Positions 26,953 to 39,613 of a stretch of DNA of 64,000 bases are shown one piece after another. Position 1 is the first letter of the stretch, and each line of letters starts with the position of its first letter. The translations under genes and the position numbers were made by a program. The DNA comes from Asterella californica (Eukaryota > Streptophyta > Marchantiopsida > Marchantiales > Aytoniaceae): the NCBI GenBank assembly GCA_036924285.1, contig JAYKYS010000014.1, forward strand, positions 8,556,001-8,620,000, written 5' to 3'. The notes beneath the pieces are model-generated. The model was not told where the DNA came from. It was given only the letters and a program-made list of their open reading frames with translations, and ran no database searches.

Positions 26953-27583
26953 AGCAGAGGGGGTCTGAAAAGCTTTCAATCTAGAGCAGCAAGCAACTTC
27001 AGAGTTCGAGATCTGGAGAACTGTGTACAACCACCAGGCCTAACTTCAGAGGGACGTTCAGCATGATGTGAACTCCAAGTCCTGTAAGAATGAGCAAAAT
27101 GTTCTAGGTCAAAATAGCTATCTGGGTACTAGAAATTGTCATAATTTTCTTAATCAAAACTTTTCTATCCACATCTCGGTGCTAGAATTTGATCTCACGC
27201 TGAAACTTCGTGTGTGTGTCCAGTGGGGCCTCTTTTACATGTAGGAGAAGTTTAGAAGTCTAAACCTTCACATATTTCCTATTCATGAGTGTCAAAGTTC
27301 ACCTTCTGACTTTTATCATTACTAGTCCAACTTGATTTTTCATTTCCTAAACATATTCGAGGAGCCAAGAGACATGTATGAGTGTTTTACAGTGCCAACT
27401 TGTAACCTGAAGCCTACCCCATTGGAGTTAGCAACCACAGCTAGAAGCCCAATGCTTCTTTGAGTAGACATATATAGTCTTCACAGTCATACCGCAGCCA
27501 GAAGGTTTCGCTCTTCCCAAGAAACTCTTATCCTGACATCTGGTGCATCCACTGAGAGCTCTTGGGGTGATTGATCACGGAGG

Positions 27584-28860
27584 TTGACATTCTTATACAA
27601 GGAAGAGATGGATCGCACGAGCGGAAGTGCTGCTGCTATCTTTGTGGCTGGAGCATCAACGTCTACTGCTGCACCTGCGTCTTCTACAGTGACATCTGCA
27701 TCTGGTCTAGATATGGATGAGATCTTGAAAACGCTTGCGGCCTTGGTCCAACAACATCCGATCGTTGGAGGGGGTGAGTTAAAATCCACCAAGGCTTTGC
27801 AAGCTATTGTGAACAGATGTAGAAGGTTTGAAGGTAGAGATATTTCTAGATATCTGCGTGAGTATAGAGGAGAGATGGAGCTGGTTAGAGTTATTGATGC
27901 TGAGATGATAGCGAGTTTTGAGTTAGCTGTCATTCTTGAGTTGCGGGACCAAGTTAGGGTTGTACAGAGAATAAATCCGGGTATGTGGATGAGTTTTGAG
28001 CAAGTTCTTCGAGAGGAGTTTCTTGAGGAGGATTCAGAGAGAGTTACTAGAAGAACGTTTCTAGAATGGGTTGAGCAGCAACCTGGTCGTATGATGACCT
28101 GAACGAGTTGTTGAGAGAGTTTGATAAGAGATACCGACAGCTCTCAACGTTTGAGCTCATAACTTTAGATGCTAGGAAAATAGAGCTTTTCCTGCAAGGT
28201 ACCGACGATGTTACAGCAGATCAATTATGCTTCATGTTAGCAGATCGATCGGCTGAAAGAGGTGTTACTATGGATTGAGAGAGAGTTGAGGACGCCGTGG
28301 CTGTTCTAACAAGACAGAGATGAGGAAGAGTGGCTGTAGGAGGACGACCGTTTGCAGAAGTGATCCTTCAACCTTATGCTGCTCCTCAAGTGCAGCAGCT
28401 TCCAGCTCCTGCTCCCAGACTTGTTGTCCCGGTTGCAGTTCCTTTGATGCCAGTTGTGCTAGTTCCTGCACAAAAGGCACCTGTTCAGAGACCTACGGAG
28501 AACCATGATCAGCAGAATCAGATTGAAGACCTTATCCGACAGATGCGTGAGTTGAAGGTGAAGCTAACTGGCTCGCAGAGGGAGCAGCCACCGACGTCTG
28601 CTGATGCACGTCCAGGAGATGCTCCTGTTCGTAGATGTATATGGTGTGATAGTCTTGATCATTTTCGAGGAGACTGTCAAGAGCTCACATCTGCTTTGTG
28701 AGATGGTGTGGTTCTCCATCAGAACGGTAGGCTGCATCTTTCTTCTATTGGAGAGCCGTTGAGCATGCAGTTTGGACGAGGAGACATGATAAGTCTATCT
28801 CAGATTGCTGCGGTTGCAACGACAACTGCGTTCATGGCATCACTGAAATTTTGATGTATA
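27584..28860 (+). pseudogene. E1 gag remnant with CCHC zinc knuckle
   Basis: A first open block (27584 or 27608 to 28102) is followed by frameshifts and stops up to 28860. A capsid-like segment (residues around RCRRFEGRDISRYLREY) is followed by a Pro-rich stretch and CIWCDSLDHFRGDC, a C-x2-C-x4-H-x4-C zinc knuckle, near 28637-28678. Gag packages element RNA and forms the particle. The ATG at 27608 (MDRTSGS) is a likelier start than 27584, as it follows the leader shared with E4. Confidence 0.75.
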
Positions 28861-28889
28861 TGCTGGGCACATCGAAACCTCTTCTAGTC

Positions 28890-29501
28890 CTACATTGCTA
28901 GATAGGACTGATGAGAAGAGTATTGCTCTAGTTCTTTTTGAGATACTGAAGAGAGGAGCCGAGTCTATTCGTAAGGTCACATGGTGAGGAGATCCTGTAG
29001 AAGCTACTTCTATCAGAGCATTCTTGGATGTGGATAGACATGTTCACTGAAAGGATGCTTCTGTGGAAGAAAATAGACGACGAGAAGTCTCTGAACTTGA
29101 TACTAGAGTTCTTGAGGAGACTCGAGATTGACGGAGAGTCACAAGGAGGCGAGCAGCTCCTCCAGAGCACATCCCATCTACTTCTCAAGCTCCTCCACCT
29201 ACACCAGGTTCGATGGAGGATGTGTAGAGGTCTCAAAAAGAGCCAACGGCGGCTGGAAGAAGGTTTTTTGCCCAAGAGAAAGAGAAAGGATTGGCCTACA
29301 AGTTGGCGGTTGATATTGAAACTTCTATCAATCTGAAGAGCATCTTGGAGCAGAGGATACTGGATGCGCGAATCAAGTTTTCTCTTCAAGAAGTTCTTGG
29401 TATTGCAAAGAGGAAGTTTCACGAACTGATCATCGACATCATCAAGCGCAAGAGACAGGTGATGTCTGAACAAGTAGAAAGTCAAATGATGTGGTAGGAG
29501 C
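28890..29501 (+). pseudogene. E1 region between gag and protease, degenerate
   Basis: Frames at 29028-29336 and 29291-29497 carry charged helical protein. The segment ILDARIKFSLQEVLGIAKRK resembles the conserved stretch before the protease in one group of plant gypsy elements. The frame is cut by the E2a insertion at 29502. Confidence 0.55.
29497..29501. repeat. target-site duplication GGAGC, left copy of E2a
   Basis: GGAGC directly precedes the TG start of E2a and recurs directly after its CA end at 35397-35401. Five bp is the usual LTR-retrotransposon duplication length. Confidence 0.85.
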
Positions 29502-31482
29502 TGTGGTACCCACAAATTACAGGATGCACGAATTTTTAAAATTTCTGAGATTAATAACTTGTTTGTAAAACTGAAGAAGCGTTGTTACTCAAGGTTACGT
29601 CTTCCTTAACAGGAAGATGATCTTAAGAGCTGTTTGTAATAAGAAGTTGACTTCTTCAGAAGACGACCGTCTTCTCAGTTACGTCTTCAGAAGACGAGAA
29701 GACGGCGGAAGATGAGAAGACGGCGGAAGACACCTGTCTTCCGAAAGACAGTGACCGCGAAGGCCTAACCACGAGTTTTCGGATAAAACAGTAGGTGTAC
29801 CTACTGGGTCGGGGAAGACACCTAAGGTCGAGAATCCCTAATCTGCGGGGAAGATGCGTAAGGAAGCACATTAGGCGCATTCCAACTTCTCGCAGCACAA
29901 CGCGCTTGAGAAGATCGATTGGAGAGAGTGAGTTTCGCAAGTAAGCTTTGAGAGAGGAATCGAGTGAGGACATCGAGGTAGGAGAGAACCAGTTGGCAGC
30001 TAGGCGAAGGGCGAGACCGAATTGCTGAAGCACAGAAGGCAAAAAGCGAAAGCGTTTCTGTGAGCTCCCGAGAAGCTGACATTGGAGAGTAGCGAGTAGA
30101 ATCGAAGATAGAATCGAGGCGTGGCCAGAAATTGACAGCAGGCGCAGTCGAGAGGAGTTGCATTGGAGCTAGGACAAGAGCCAGAAGCGCGCGGAGGTCG
30201 AAGGCAACTCAGGGAGCAGAAGAAGACTGTAGAGGTTCTTCCCCACGTTCTTTCTCCTTCCCACTTCTTCTCGTCTTTGTCTGGTATTCCCCGCGCTTCC
30301 TTTGTTGTGTGCAGGCAGCCTGATCGATTACCTCACCCCCCCCATTCTTTCTATTGAGACATTGGACGCGGAAGCGCTACCCAATTTCTGTCAGACATCT
30401 CCTTGCTTCTTCCCGAGCTCAATTCGAGCTTCCTTACTCCTAGCCCTCAAATTGGAGATCCCAGCTACCAATTTCCCTACCCTATTACCTCTCTACCCCC
30501 GAAACCTGAAACAGAAGACGATTCGGAAGATGAGAACATCTTCGGAAGACGCTTCTTAAACTTGACTGTCTTCGGAAGACTGTCTTCGGAAGTCGACTGA
30601 ACACAATTTGTATCAAGACTGGATTTGTGTTGCTTTGTGTTAAGAGATGCTTGGTACGAATCTCGAGTGGTGTGGTGAGTTGTTTTGTTATTTCGAGAAG
30701 TTGGAAGTCGGGAACTAGGCCTGTGCCTCCCGGTCTTCCAAGCTTCTCAACTCCACATCTTCCTAGAGAGACTAGAAGACTGAAAGGCTGGCAAAATGAG
30801 CGAGAAGACGTGAGGGTCCATTCGGCTCTCTTCTGTTCGACCCATAGCAACCATTCCTTCTTCTTCCTGAACTTAGAAGAGAGTCGTGAGAATACTTGCT
30901 GGCAGAATCTGGAGAGAGTGGTCGAGGGTCATGTCTTCCCACCGAGCAGCAAGGTTCTTCTGAGTGCGTATGAGAGGTGAGAAGTCAGAAGAACAGAGTG
31001 CAATTGTCTTGAGTCTGTTGTGAGGATAGATTGCGCGTAGGAAGACGAAGACATGTGAGACTAGTGAAAGAAAGTATGACTTCGGGGAGTCTTCCGAGAA
31101 AGACATTGAATCGGAAGATGTCCCGAGTGTCTTCCCAGAGGCCACTGTCACCGCAGGAGCCCGCAACCGACTTATGAACTTGTCATGCACTTTATGTTTC
31201 GCGAATCTTGTATCTTCTGATAGGAAGTAGGATGTAATGCAAGGTGGGTTGTCTTCTTGGTAATCCATGCGAGGCCTTGCTTAGATAGGATTGTTTAGAT
31301 ATAGCTCGGAAGACGAGAGCTATCTAGGAAGTACGGTTAGAATCCCGGAAGACGGAGTAGCTGTCTTCTGGGAGACTAGTTTCGTCTTCTGAGAAGTAGA
31401 AGCTAGACTGTGGGCACTTGGGAAGGACTGAGCCTTCAGCTCATAGTAAGTGCTTGTGGCTTAGTGCAACAGATCTTCCAGC

Positions 31483-33792
31483 ATGACGATGCATCCGCGA
31501 GGCTTGGTGTTACCAGCGGCAGAATTGGCCGAGGCCACTCCTTTCCTCAAGAAGTTGGGTCTCGACTTCTTCTTGTGGGATTGGAACCTCGCAGATCAAG
31601 GACTTCTGGAGGAGGTGTGGGCAGCGTTGCCACCGCGTAACCGTGTACCTGCGAAGGCAGGAGTAGCTCGAGGAAGACCATCTTCCTGGACTGAAGACTG
31701 GTGGCTCAAGGCTTTTCACGGGTCTGAATCCGAGAACCGAGGATATTGGTACGAGAAGAAGATCTTGCCTAGAATCGTGAGTTCGTGGCATGTGCCTGGG
31801 AGCACCACTTGCCTTTTTGTGGAAGACAGGCAGGGGAGGAACGGTTGGAAGATAGAATCTTACCGGGAGCCGAAGAAGCGACTTCTGACGAAGTTGTTTC
31901 TACATCTCTTTCCCAAGGGAAAAGCGCAGAAGACAAGATACTTAGGAGATCAGGACGTGGAGTTCTTGGAATCAGTGTGAGATGACAGAGTGCCCATCTA
32001 CTGGGGCGCGTACATCCACAACTACGTACAGACGGAGCTAGCATACTTGGGTACCCCGGCGGGAGGACATTTGACGCCCTTCCTCTGCTACTTGTATGTA
32101 GCCATGGGGGATCTTAGGGAAGATCAGCTGGCAGGATATGGACCAATGGAGCGACAGGAGGTGAAGGAGGAGACCTCGAAAGACGATGACCGAGAGGCAG
32201 CAGCAACGCCCCCTCCCACTCTGATGCCACAGCTGAGGCTCGGCTCTCACCAGAAGACGCTTATGGTGAGGGAAGACGAGTCTAGTGGGTCGAAAGACGC
32301 CACGCCACTGAGGAAGATGGGTCCCAGAAGTATACCGAGGACACCCATCTCCCTCATTCATTCAAGATAGGAGTCCGACTCGGAAGAAGACCTGCTGAGT
32401 ACCCGATCAGAGCAGAAGACCGCTTCTGCAACGCCTGGGAGTCTTCCGAAGACTCCAGAAGACGAAGGATGGATGAGCGCTCCTGCTGCGATGCGAGGAC
32501 GCGCAAAGAAGAGAGCCGCTTCTGCCATGAGGAGTCTTCCACCCTGGAAGATGAGAAGAGTAACTTCTTCTCGTGCGCAGAAGATGAAGGCCATCGTGGT
32601 GGAAGAGGCTTCCTTGCCTCTGGAAGACGAAGTCGACACTGCGGAGCGAGTGGTGGAGATGAACTTGTCTTCCGCAGGAAGACGACTGGAGGAGTTCAGT
32701 GCCTACTTCCAGAGGGAGATCCAGCCAGCTATGGAGTTGCTGGAGAAGAGGGCGAAGGCACAGGAGAGGCCCTTACAACCTGGATTCGGCCTGCGCACCT
32801 TGCTGCGACAGGGAGAAGACCAGAAGAAGACGGAGTCGCTGGAAGCTAGTCTCCGCACCACGGAGAAGCTTGCAGCCGGATACAAGGCGGAAGCAGCCGC
32901 TTCTGCCAAGGAGCTGGTGCAGCTTCGGAAGAGCAACCAAGAGTTGCAGGCGCGGGTACAGCAGCGTAATCAAGAAGTCACCCGAGTGCGGGAGAAGATC
33001 ATTGCCCTCGCAAAAGAGCAGACCATATAGAAGACGCAGCGAGAAGCCGCAGAAGCGCGAGCTGCAGTTGAGAAGACGTAGAGGGAAGCAGCAGAGGCCC
33101 GTGCACAGAAGATGCTGGCACAGTCGATGGAAGCGCTTCGGAAGAAGTTCAACTACACCGCGGGTAGGAAGTTACTTACCTTAGCTAGAGGATGGGACAG
33201 CGAGTCCAAAGCAATGTTGATGGAATGCCGGGAGAGCATGTTCAGGTACTTGGATCGACAGATAGAAGGAGTGAAGATACTTTATGGTCTTCCCTCGCTT
33301 CCGACACCTGCAACCGCATCTTCCCACGCTCCAGCACCATCGACTGGATCCGGAATGGAGAAGGAGGAGTTTGACCTCGCTGTGCACTTGGTGGTGACAG
33401 CGTTGGAAGTCGAGAAGACTCCAGAAGACGCCCCGGAAGACAAGATGTCTTCTGGAAGACAGGAAGACGAGCCGTCTTTCCAGGTATTCCGCGTGGAGGA
33501 AGCGACTTCCCCGGATCCCTATGAGGTCCCTAGTCCCGCACCCGTGCCTCAGAAGACGGAAGAAGCACCGGTCGACTCCGCTTCCCAGAAGACGCTTCTG
33601 TCTTCCGAAGCAGAAGCCGAAGCCGAGGAAGACGCAGCAGCAGCGACAGCAGAGCCAGCCAAGGAGGATGAGGAGGAAGCCACCTCAGTGACACCCGAGG
33701 TAACTGTAGGGCTTTCTAGCTTATCAGAAGCCGCGTTAGGAGCTCTGATAGGAGCAGATCAGGTAGAGATTGCCTCCGTGCAATTTGAGTAG
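31483..33792 (+). pseudogene. E2a ORF: about 770-codon transposon protein with long coiled coil, four in-frame stops
   Basis: One reading frame runs from ATG at 31483 to TAG at 33792, broken by stops at 31978-31980, 32368-32370, 33028-33030 and 33079-33081. The N-terminal ~240 residues are a globular part rich in Trp and aromatic residues (FFLWDWNLADQGLLEEVW, LCYLYVAMGDL). An acidic/Ser-rich linker follows, then a long heptad-type coiled coil (about residues 380-560), then a Pro/Ala/Glu-rich tail. I do not recognise a catalytic domain. The layout recalls the large plant gypsy-type transposon proteins without enzyme motifs (the PF04195-like group), but that is only an impression. E2b has the same ORF broken at different places, so the intact ancestor coded for protein. 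Confidence 0.7.
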
Positions 33793-35396
33793 TTAGTAAC
33801 TCCATTTACAATTCCAAATATAGTAGGATCGAACATGCTATCTTAAGGGTGGCAGTTTTCCATGTAAAATTAGTTAGGATACCATGTGGAAGCATAGGTA
33901 GCGTAGGAAGGACAAGGTGGATGGTCAATTCGGGCAGGAGAACCGCTTGCATGTGAGGTAGCAACCTCCTGTCAGCGCCTCTCTCTCCCTGGTGGTCGTC
34001 TCCCCTGGTTCTCATGGCAGCGACATAAGTAGGATCGCAGAGTAGGAGATAGAGTTCTGCCTGTTCTGTCAGTTCTAAAACGTTCAGTAGTCGATTCTAT
34101 GGTGCAGGCAGACTAGACACATTAGAGAGAAGACACGTGATAGATAGTTCTTCGCACTACACCCGTTGTTGGAAACATACGAATAGTCTTAGAATACATA
34201 GGAGGGGTCTGCATACTCGTACCAGCAGTGGATCGAAGATGTAGATAGAAGTAGTGGACAGTCTAGGAACAGGGAACGGCATCCTCGTGCAGTCCTGTTA
34301 GCTAGACTGGTGTGTCGAGGAGTAGACGCAGGAAGTAGAGGGAGTGAGCTTCCCAATGCCATTGTGACTTCTTCTCGGAGAATAGATTGTGGATTTGAGT
34401 GAAGAAGCTTTGTTCATGTCTTCTGGATGGTGGATTCTTTGAATTCGCTCTCAATTGTGCATGAGAAGTGTTCTCCTTGAGTGGCGGTGACTGTCAGCAG
34501 TTGTGGAAGTGTAGCTTGACTCGTTCAGTAGAGCACTTGGGATCTACGTATGAACGGTCTTCTGGGTAAGGGATCCCAGAAGACAGAGCAGTCAGAGCAG
34601 CGAAGTGAAGAAGAAAGAAGCCTTCTTCCCACAGCAGAAGACGACATCCTCGAGTAGAAGACGGTGCAACAGTACTTACGTTTGTTGTCTTCCTCCCCAA
34701 ACTATTACAAGCAGGGATGGCTTGTTAGTCAGGATCCGGACTAGAAGCCTGTCGGAATCTTAATTTACTTTTCATCTTGTTTTCTCTTGTTTGGATTTTC
34801 TTATCTTCCCCATCTTCTTACCTTCTTCTAGTGAGTTTCCGATACTTCTATTGAGCTTCCGTGAAGGTGAATGTCGTTGTAGTGCTGCAGGAAGATCATT
34901 TCCGTAGGCAGAAGCCTGGGAAGGCTACAGGGGGCATACACCATATGATTAATCTAACTCATTGGAATGTGAGTGTGAGAATAAGGTGTAAAGACCGTTA
35001 CTAGTCGACTTCTGCGAAGCAGGGCAGCCTTTTGGAGGTGTGAGAAGACGAGCTGAAACCCCAGAAGACGAGAATCGCTTCAGGAAGACGGTATCGAGAA
35101 GACCGAAAGAAGCAACCTGGAAGTAGGAAGATCGTCTTCTCGAGTTTCCTTGTGAATAATTGTGTGATATTTTAGTTGGTGGTTGTTTGTTTAGTTCCAG
35201 AGCACCATGTGGCGTGTCTGGAAGACGTGTGGTTTTGTGTGGTTTTGTGAGAAGACGGGATTTTTAGGCAAAACCCGTGTGTTTGTGTGTTTGAACAGAT
35301 CCTAGAACTTAGAGCAGCGATTACTTACGTAAATCCTCTGTGGGAACGATATCTTGTATACTAAATGGGCAAAAGGAGTCATCCTGCGTCACTACA
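33793..35396 (+). other. E2a 3' non-coding part
   Basis: No long frame is present. About 740 bp of it (to 34532) is shared with E2b; the remainder is seen only in E2a because E2b is truncated. GAAGAC/GTCTTC words continue throughout, including beyond the ORF. The final stretch has the U5-like end described for E2a. Confidence 0.6.
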
Positions 35397-35401
35397 GGAG
35401 C
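35397..35401. repeat. target-site duplication GGAGC, right copy of E2a
   Basis: Matches the five bases left of E2a at 29497-29501. E1 sequence resumes here. Confidence 0.85.
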
Positions 35402-36043
35402 TTTTGTGAATGATTCAGAATTCGGGAAGGTGCATTTTCAGGAGATTGTTGATCAGGACTACCAGCAAGAAGCATTAGTTGTTGATATCAATACCATTGA
35501 GTTTGACGATGAGGAAGCTGGCGAGGAGAGTCCAGCTACTAATAGTGACTTCAGAAGGAGACATTGGGCTCGTGCTATGACTGCTACACGAGTTCGTCTA
35601 GAAGTTTGTCCGAAGTTGTTGCTGCTTTAGTTGATCACGGATCTGAGATCAACATCATGTCATGGGAGGTGTACGAGAGAGGTCAGTGGTCTATCGAGCT
35701 GAACCATGGTTGGGTGTTACGTGCTGCAAACAACCAGAAAGATAAGCTATACAGCGCTTATCCTAACATGAAGGTGAAGACAGGTGATGTGGATGTAGAT
35801 CAGCACTTCTTTGTACAGTTTTTTGCTTCATATCCTGTGATTCTTGGTCAGCCTTATATCACTGCAGTTCGAATGGAGACCAAGGTGATGGATGACGGAT
35901 CTCATTACGCTAAGATCCGTAGTCCAGATGATAGACGTTCTGTGCAGTTTTTGACCGTTCGTACGAACCACGAACGAAACCGACAGACTTTGAGATATTC
36001 TCATATTTGTAGGAGTAAGGGTTTTCTGAAACCACTCTTGTAG
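35402..36043 (+). pseudogene. E1 aspartic protease remnant
   Basis: The frame at 35564-36043 contains ALVDHGSEINIMS, matching the retroviral-type aspartic protease active-site region, here with DHG in place of the usual D-T/S-G, and later VILGQPYI, the flap-proximal LGxP-type motif. The protease would cut the gag-pol precursor. The frame before it (35340-35630) overlaps in another phase, showing a frameshift. DHG may be a lineage feature or a mutation. Confidence 0.7.
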
Positions 36044-36078
36044 GACGGGATAGCAAGAGTGAAGGATCTACTGCTACT

Positions 36079-37524
36079 ATGATCCCGCTTGAGCAGCTTG
36101 AGGGATCACAGGAGGCTGGTGAAGAGGCTGCTCAAGATTCAGAGATTAGTTATATTGTACATAGTTGGAGATCTGGTTTGATGACTTTCAGTTCTGATGA
36201 TTGGAGTGAGTTTACGCGGGTAGAGGATTTGACTGAGAAGAGTAGAAGACAGATGGAGAAGTACGTAGCAAATCTGCGCTGTACAGGAGTTCTGAAAAAA
36301 AAGAGACGATTTATGGTGTTTATGAGGAGTTTGTAGGTGTACAGTCTTTTGTTCATTGGCTGGATGATGTAGATAGGTGGATGGAGCAGATGGTAGGTAG
36401 GGTGGTGATCCTCATCCATTCTCGTAAAGTTTATGAGGAGATTATCTCATACTTGCGTATCGTCCTCATCCGAGACTGGAGAATGGATGGAAGGATGCAG
36501 TCTGTTGGTGTGGCTCTCATCAAGAAGAGGAAGTACACTCCAAGTATAAAGCTGTAGCGAGGAAGATGAAGCTTGTGGCGACCCAATTATCTGTTGATTC
36601 TCAGCAGCAGATGGCTGTTGAGCATGTGCTTAGAGATCCTACACAAGTAGGACATAAGTTTACTCAAGAGACACTCGAGCAACTTCAGATAAGGGAGGTG
36701 ACTGAAGTAGAAAGACGAGCTTTTGAGAAGATGATAGTTAGTCATGGTAAGGCATTTTCTTTCTCAGTTGAGGAGATTGGTTGTGTAGATCTTAGTGTGA
36801 TAGCTCCGATGGTTATCTTCAATATTCCTCATGTACCTTGAGACTTGAAGCCGATTCCAGTCCCTCGTGTCTTACTACCGAAGGTCATTGAGTTGTTGAA
36901 GGAGAGGATACGAATGAGTATTCTTGTACCACCTATGGCTCCGTACTTTAGCAGATGGTTCACAGTACTTAAGAAGATAGGAGCTTTACGCTTCATCCAA
37001 GACTTGCAACCTGCGACCACATCACGATTTGAAACGTCGGAACAGGACCTGTGGTTGATGAAGTAGCTGAGGCGTTTGCTGAGAGGTCAATCTATTCTAT
37101 TGGAGATCTGTTTTCAGGTTATGATCAGTTTCAGCTTACTTTGGAAAGTAGAGACTTGACTACCATGCGTACACCTTTGGGGTTGATGCGGATGTGTACT
37201 CTTCCTCAGGGTGCGACAAACTCAGTAGCACATATGCAGAATGTGATGCATAGGATGTTACGAGAGTTCGTACATGAGGTCACTATCTCGTTTCTGGATG
37301 ATATTCTCATGAAAGGTTGTCCGGACAAGGACGAAATAGTGACTTCTGGTGATTATAGAAAGTTCGTTGCAGACCACATTCAAGATGTGAAAAAGATTCT
37401 GATGCGCTTGGAAAAGTTACACCTCACTCTGTCATGTATCAAATCTCGTTTGGGAATGTCAGAGATTGTGGTGGTTGGTCATTTGTGTGGTACTTTTGGA
37501 TGGCGTCCGAACCAGAGAAGGTAG
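36079..37524 (+). pseudogene. E1 reverse transcriptase remnant
   Basis: Blocks at 36566-36841, 36845-37066 and 37051-37524 carry gypsy reverse transcriptase in order: IPVPRVLLPKVIELLKERI, RFIQDLQPA, SIYSIGDLFSGYDQFQL, LPQGATNSVAHMQ and FLDDIL (37291-37308). FLDD is the catalytic motif equivalent to YxDD. A stop at 36841 and phase shifts between blocks make it non-functional. Confidence 0.85.
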
Positions 37525-38536
37525 ACGCTATAGCAAGGATAGCACACTGTACCAATATTACTGAGGTTCGACGATTCTTAGGAGCTTGTGTGTTCTTTCG
37601 CGTGAGTATTCCTCATTATACACACATTGTCGAGTCTCTGTATGCACTTCTGAGAAAGGGGAGGAGGTTTACTTGACGGCAAGAACATCACGAGACGATG
37701 GAGCAGCTGAAGAAGATTCTGAAGTCTCCACTTGTACTAAGGATGCTTTAACTACGAGAGCGGGAGACTTATGGCACCGACTGTTGATATGAGTTCAAAG
37801 ACGATTGGATGAGCAGTTGGTCAAGAAGATGCAGAAGGTGTGCGTTTTGTTTCAAGGTTTGGAGCTCGGATCTTAACAGATAGACATGGCAACTATCCTC
37901 AAGTGAAGTGTGAGTTGTGGGAGTACTGCTATGAAGATAGATCGAGAGTTCTTGATAGGAGTCCGTGTGATATTAGAAACAGACTGTTTGTCTTTGTTGG
38001 GTATGATAGCAAACTGCAATACACCAGACATAGCAATGCTACGATGGATTGCTTATGTCCGGTGTCTGAACCCTGAGCTAAATCATATAGTAGGGAAGGA
38101 CAATCTAGTTGTAGATATGTTGTCTAGGGCTCTTTATACAGATGAGGATGAGATGTTTGTAGAGGTGGAGAATGAAGAGAAGAAAGACGTTTGGTGCCAA
38201 GTTGGTCAGCAGACTTCAAACTTGGAACCACTGCCGTTCAACGAGGAGTTCTACTCAGAAAAGTTCCGCGATATTGGATTCTATCTGAGTTCATTATGCA
38301 AAAGAGAAGGATGGAGTGATGCAGAGTTCAAGGAAATCAGACGGAAAGTGTACAGTTATTTTCTACGTCAAAATTATTTGTCGAAACGTCCAAAAAGAAG
38401 AGATGGGATGCTTGCTAGAGTAGTGGATGATCAACCGACGAAGCTGAACGATGAAGGAGCGATACGGATGAAAGGGTTTGTATCAAGACGTGGTGGGCTT
38501 TGTTGCGTCATGTTTGCACTGCTAGTTCTACTCTAA
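37525..38536 (+). pseudogene. E1 RNase H and connection remnant
   Basis: Starts with the post-RT segment EVRRFLGACVFFR (37560-37610). It continues in broken frames to the C-terminal RNase H motif GKDNLVVDMLSRAL near 38092-38133, and then a charged connection region leading to integrase. Frames switch several times. Confidence 0.75.
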
Positions 38537-39555
38537 GGTCCGTTACAGAGATGTACTTGTACCTACCTATCCAGCTAATATCCATTTTCAGTGGGTTCTT
38601 GATCTTGTGTTGATGCCATCGGGGCTATGGAAGATGCGTTATTTTGTGTTGGCTCGAGAGGATCTTTCCAACTATGTGGAGGGACGAGCACTACGGACGA
38701 AGACTACAGAGAACATATGCAATTCGTGCTCGAGGATATCATTTGTCGCTTGGATCTGTTGGGAGATTACGAGCAGATAGGGACGAGTTGAGAGACACAG
38801 AAGTGAAGAAGTTCTTTGTTTGTTACGGAGTAAAGCTTCAGCTTACTACTGCCATGAATCCAGAGGACATTGATAAGAGTGAACGAGGACACCTCTCTAT
38901 TGTTCACGCTTTAGTGAAAGCATGTGATGGTAAGCCTAGAGAATGGTCGAGACTACTTCCATTTGCTTTATGGACTGATAGAACTTCACAATGTATCACG
39001 ACTGGCTATATGCCGGTTGAGCTTATGTTGGGACAGAAACCAATCATGCCTACTGAGGAGGACTTTCCTACGTGGGCTACGCTACTGTGGGAAGAAGGTT
39101 TACATCGCACTTCACTTATTGCTTTACGTACCAGGCAATTAGAGCGTCTTGCTGAAGCACAAGAGAGGCTTAAGGTGGCTCGAGTCAGAAACAAGGAACG
39201 TTTTGACAAGACTCACCGACTATGACCAAAGCCGATACGTGTTGGTGATTGGATTCTGATGTATGACAACACGTTGGAGAATCAGCATTCTACACTTCGT
39301 AAGTTCTCCCGAAGATGGTTCAGATCTTATGTTGTGCTAGATGTTTATGAAAATGCCACCTATAGTTTACGAGAGCTAGATGGTACTCCTTTGAAGCTAT
39401 CGATAGTCGGAAAACGTGTGAAACTATTCAAAAGGCGTGGAGAATCAGTAGAGTTATTCAACTTTCTAGAGGCGAAGCAGAGGACAACAAGAGACAAACA
39501 CATCCTGGCTGCTGAAGAGGCTGAGGCGGAGGAGAGCAAAGATGATGGAGAATAG
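38537..39555 (+). pseudogene. E1 integrase remnant
   Basis: Pieces in order: WVLDLVLMPSGLWKMRYFVL-like core start (frame near 38590-38660), KKFFVCYGVKLQLTT, then ERGHLSIVHALVKACDG with the probable catalytic Glu, and LPFALWTDRTSQ. The C-terminal SH3-like part is RRWFRSYVVLDVYENATYSLREL. No chromodomain or PHD finger follows, unlike E3. The frame is interrupted at 38770-38860 and at 39223. Confidence 0.8.
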
Positions 39556-39613
39556 ATAGAAGAATGAAGAGGTTGGCACATGCCGGAGGATGTGCAAGTT
39601 TGGAGGGGGTGGA

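Larger units (their letters stand above)
29502..35396 (+). mobile_element. E2a: 5.9-kb TG...CA element with one long coiled-coil ORF, inserted in E1
   Basis: The left end TGTGGTACCCACAAATTACA is shared with E2b at 50801, with different flanks, which fixes the left boundary. The right end ACTACA is followed by the GGAGC duplication. The last 100 bp contain CTCTGTGGGAACGATATC, a type of sequence common near U5 ends of plant LTRs. I find no second copy of either end inside the element, so it has no visible LTR pair. It may be a very large solo LTR containing a gene, or an unusual non-autonomous element. It is densely packed with GAAGAC/GTCTTC words, and E1 coding sequence resumes after it. Confidence 0.8.

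Noticed and set aside
27487..27933. 148-codon minus-strand frame
   Set aside because: It is antisense to the E1 gag start and has no features of its own.
28928..29515. 195-codon minus-strand frame, Ser/Leu/Phe-rich
   Set aside because: It is antisense to E1 protein-coding sequence with recognisable gypsy motifs on the plus strand.
29502..35396. E2a as a DNA transposon with terminal inverted repeats
   Set aside because: Its ends (TGTGGTAC and CACTACA) are not inverted repeats of useful length, and the 5-bp duplication with TG...CA fits LTR-type integration better.
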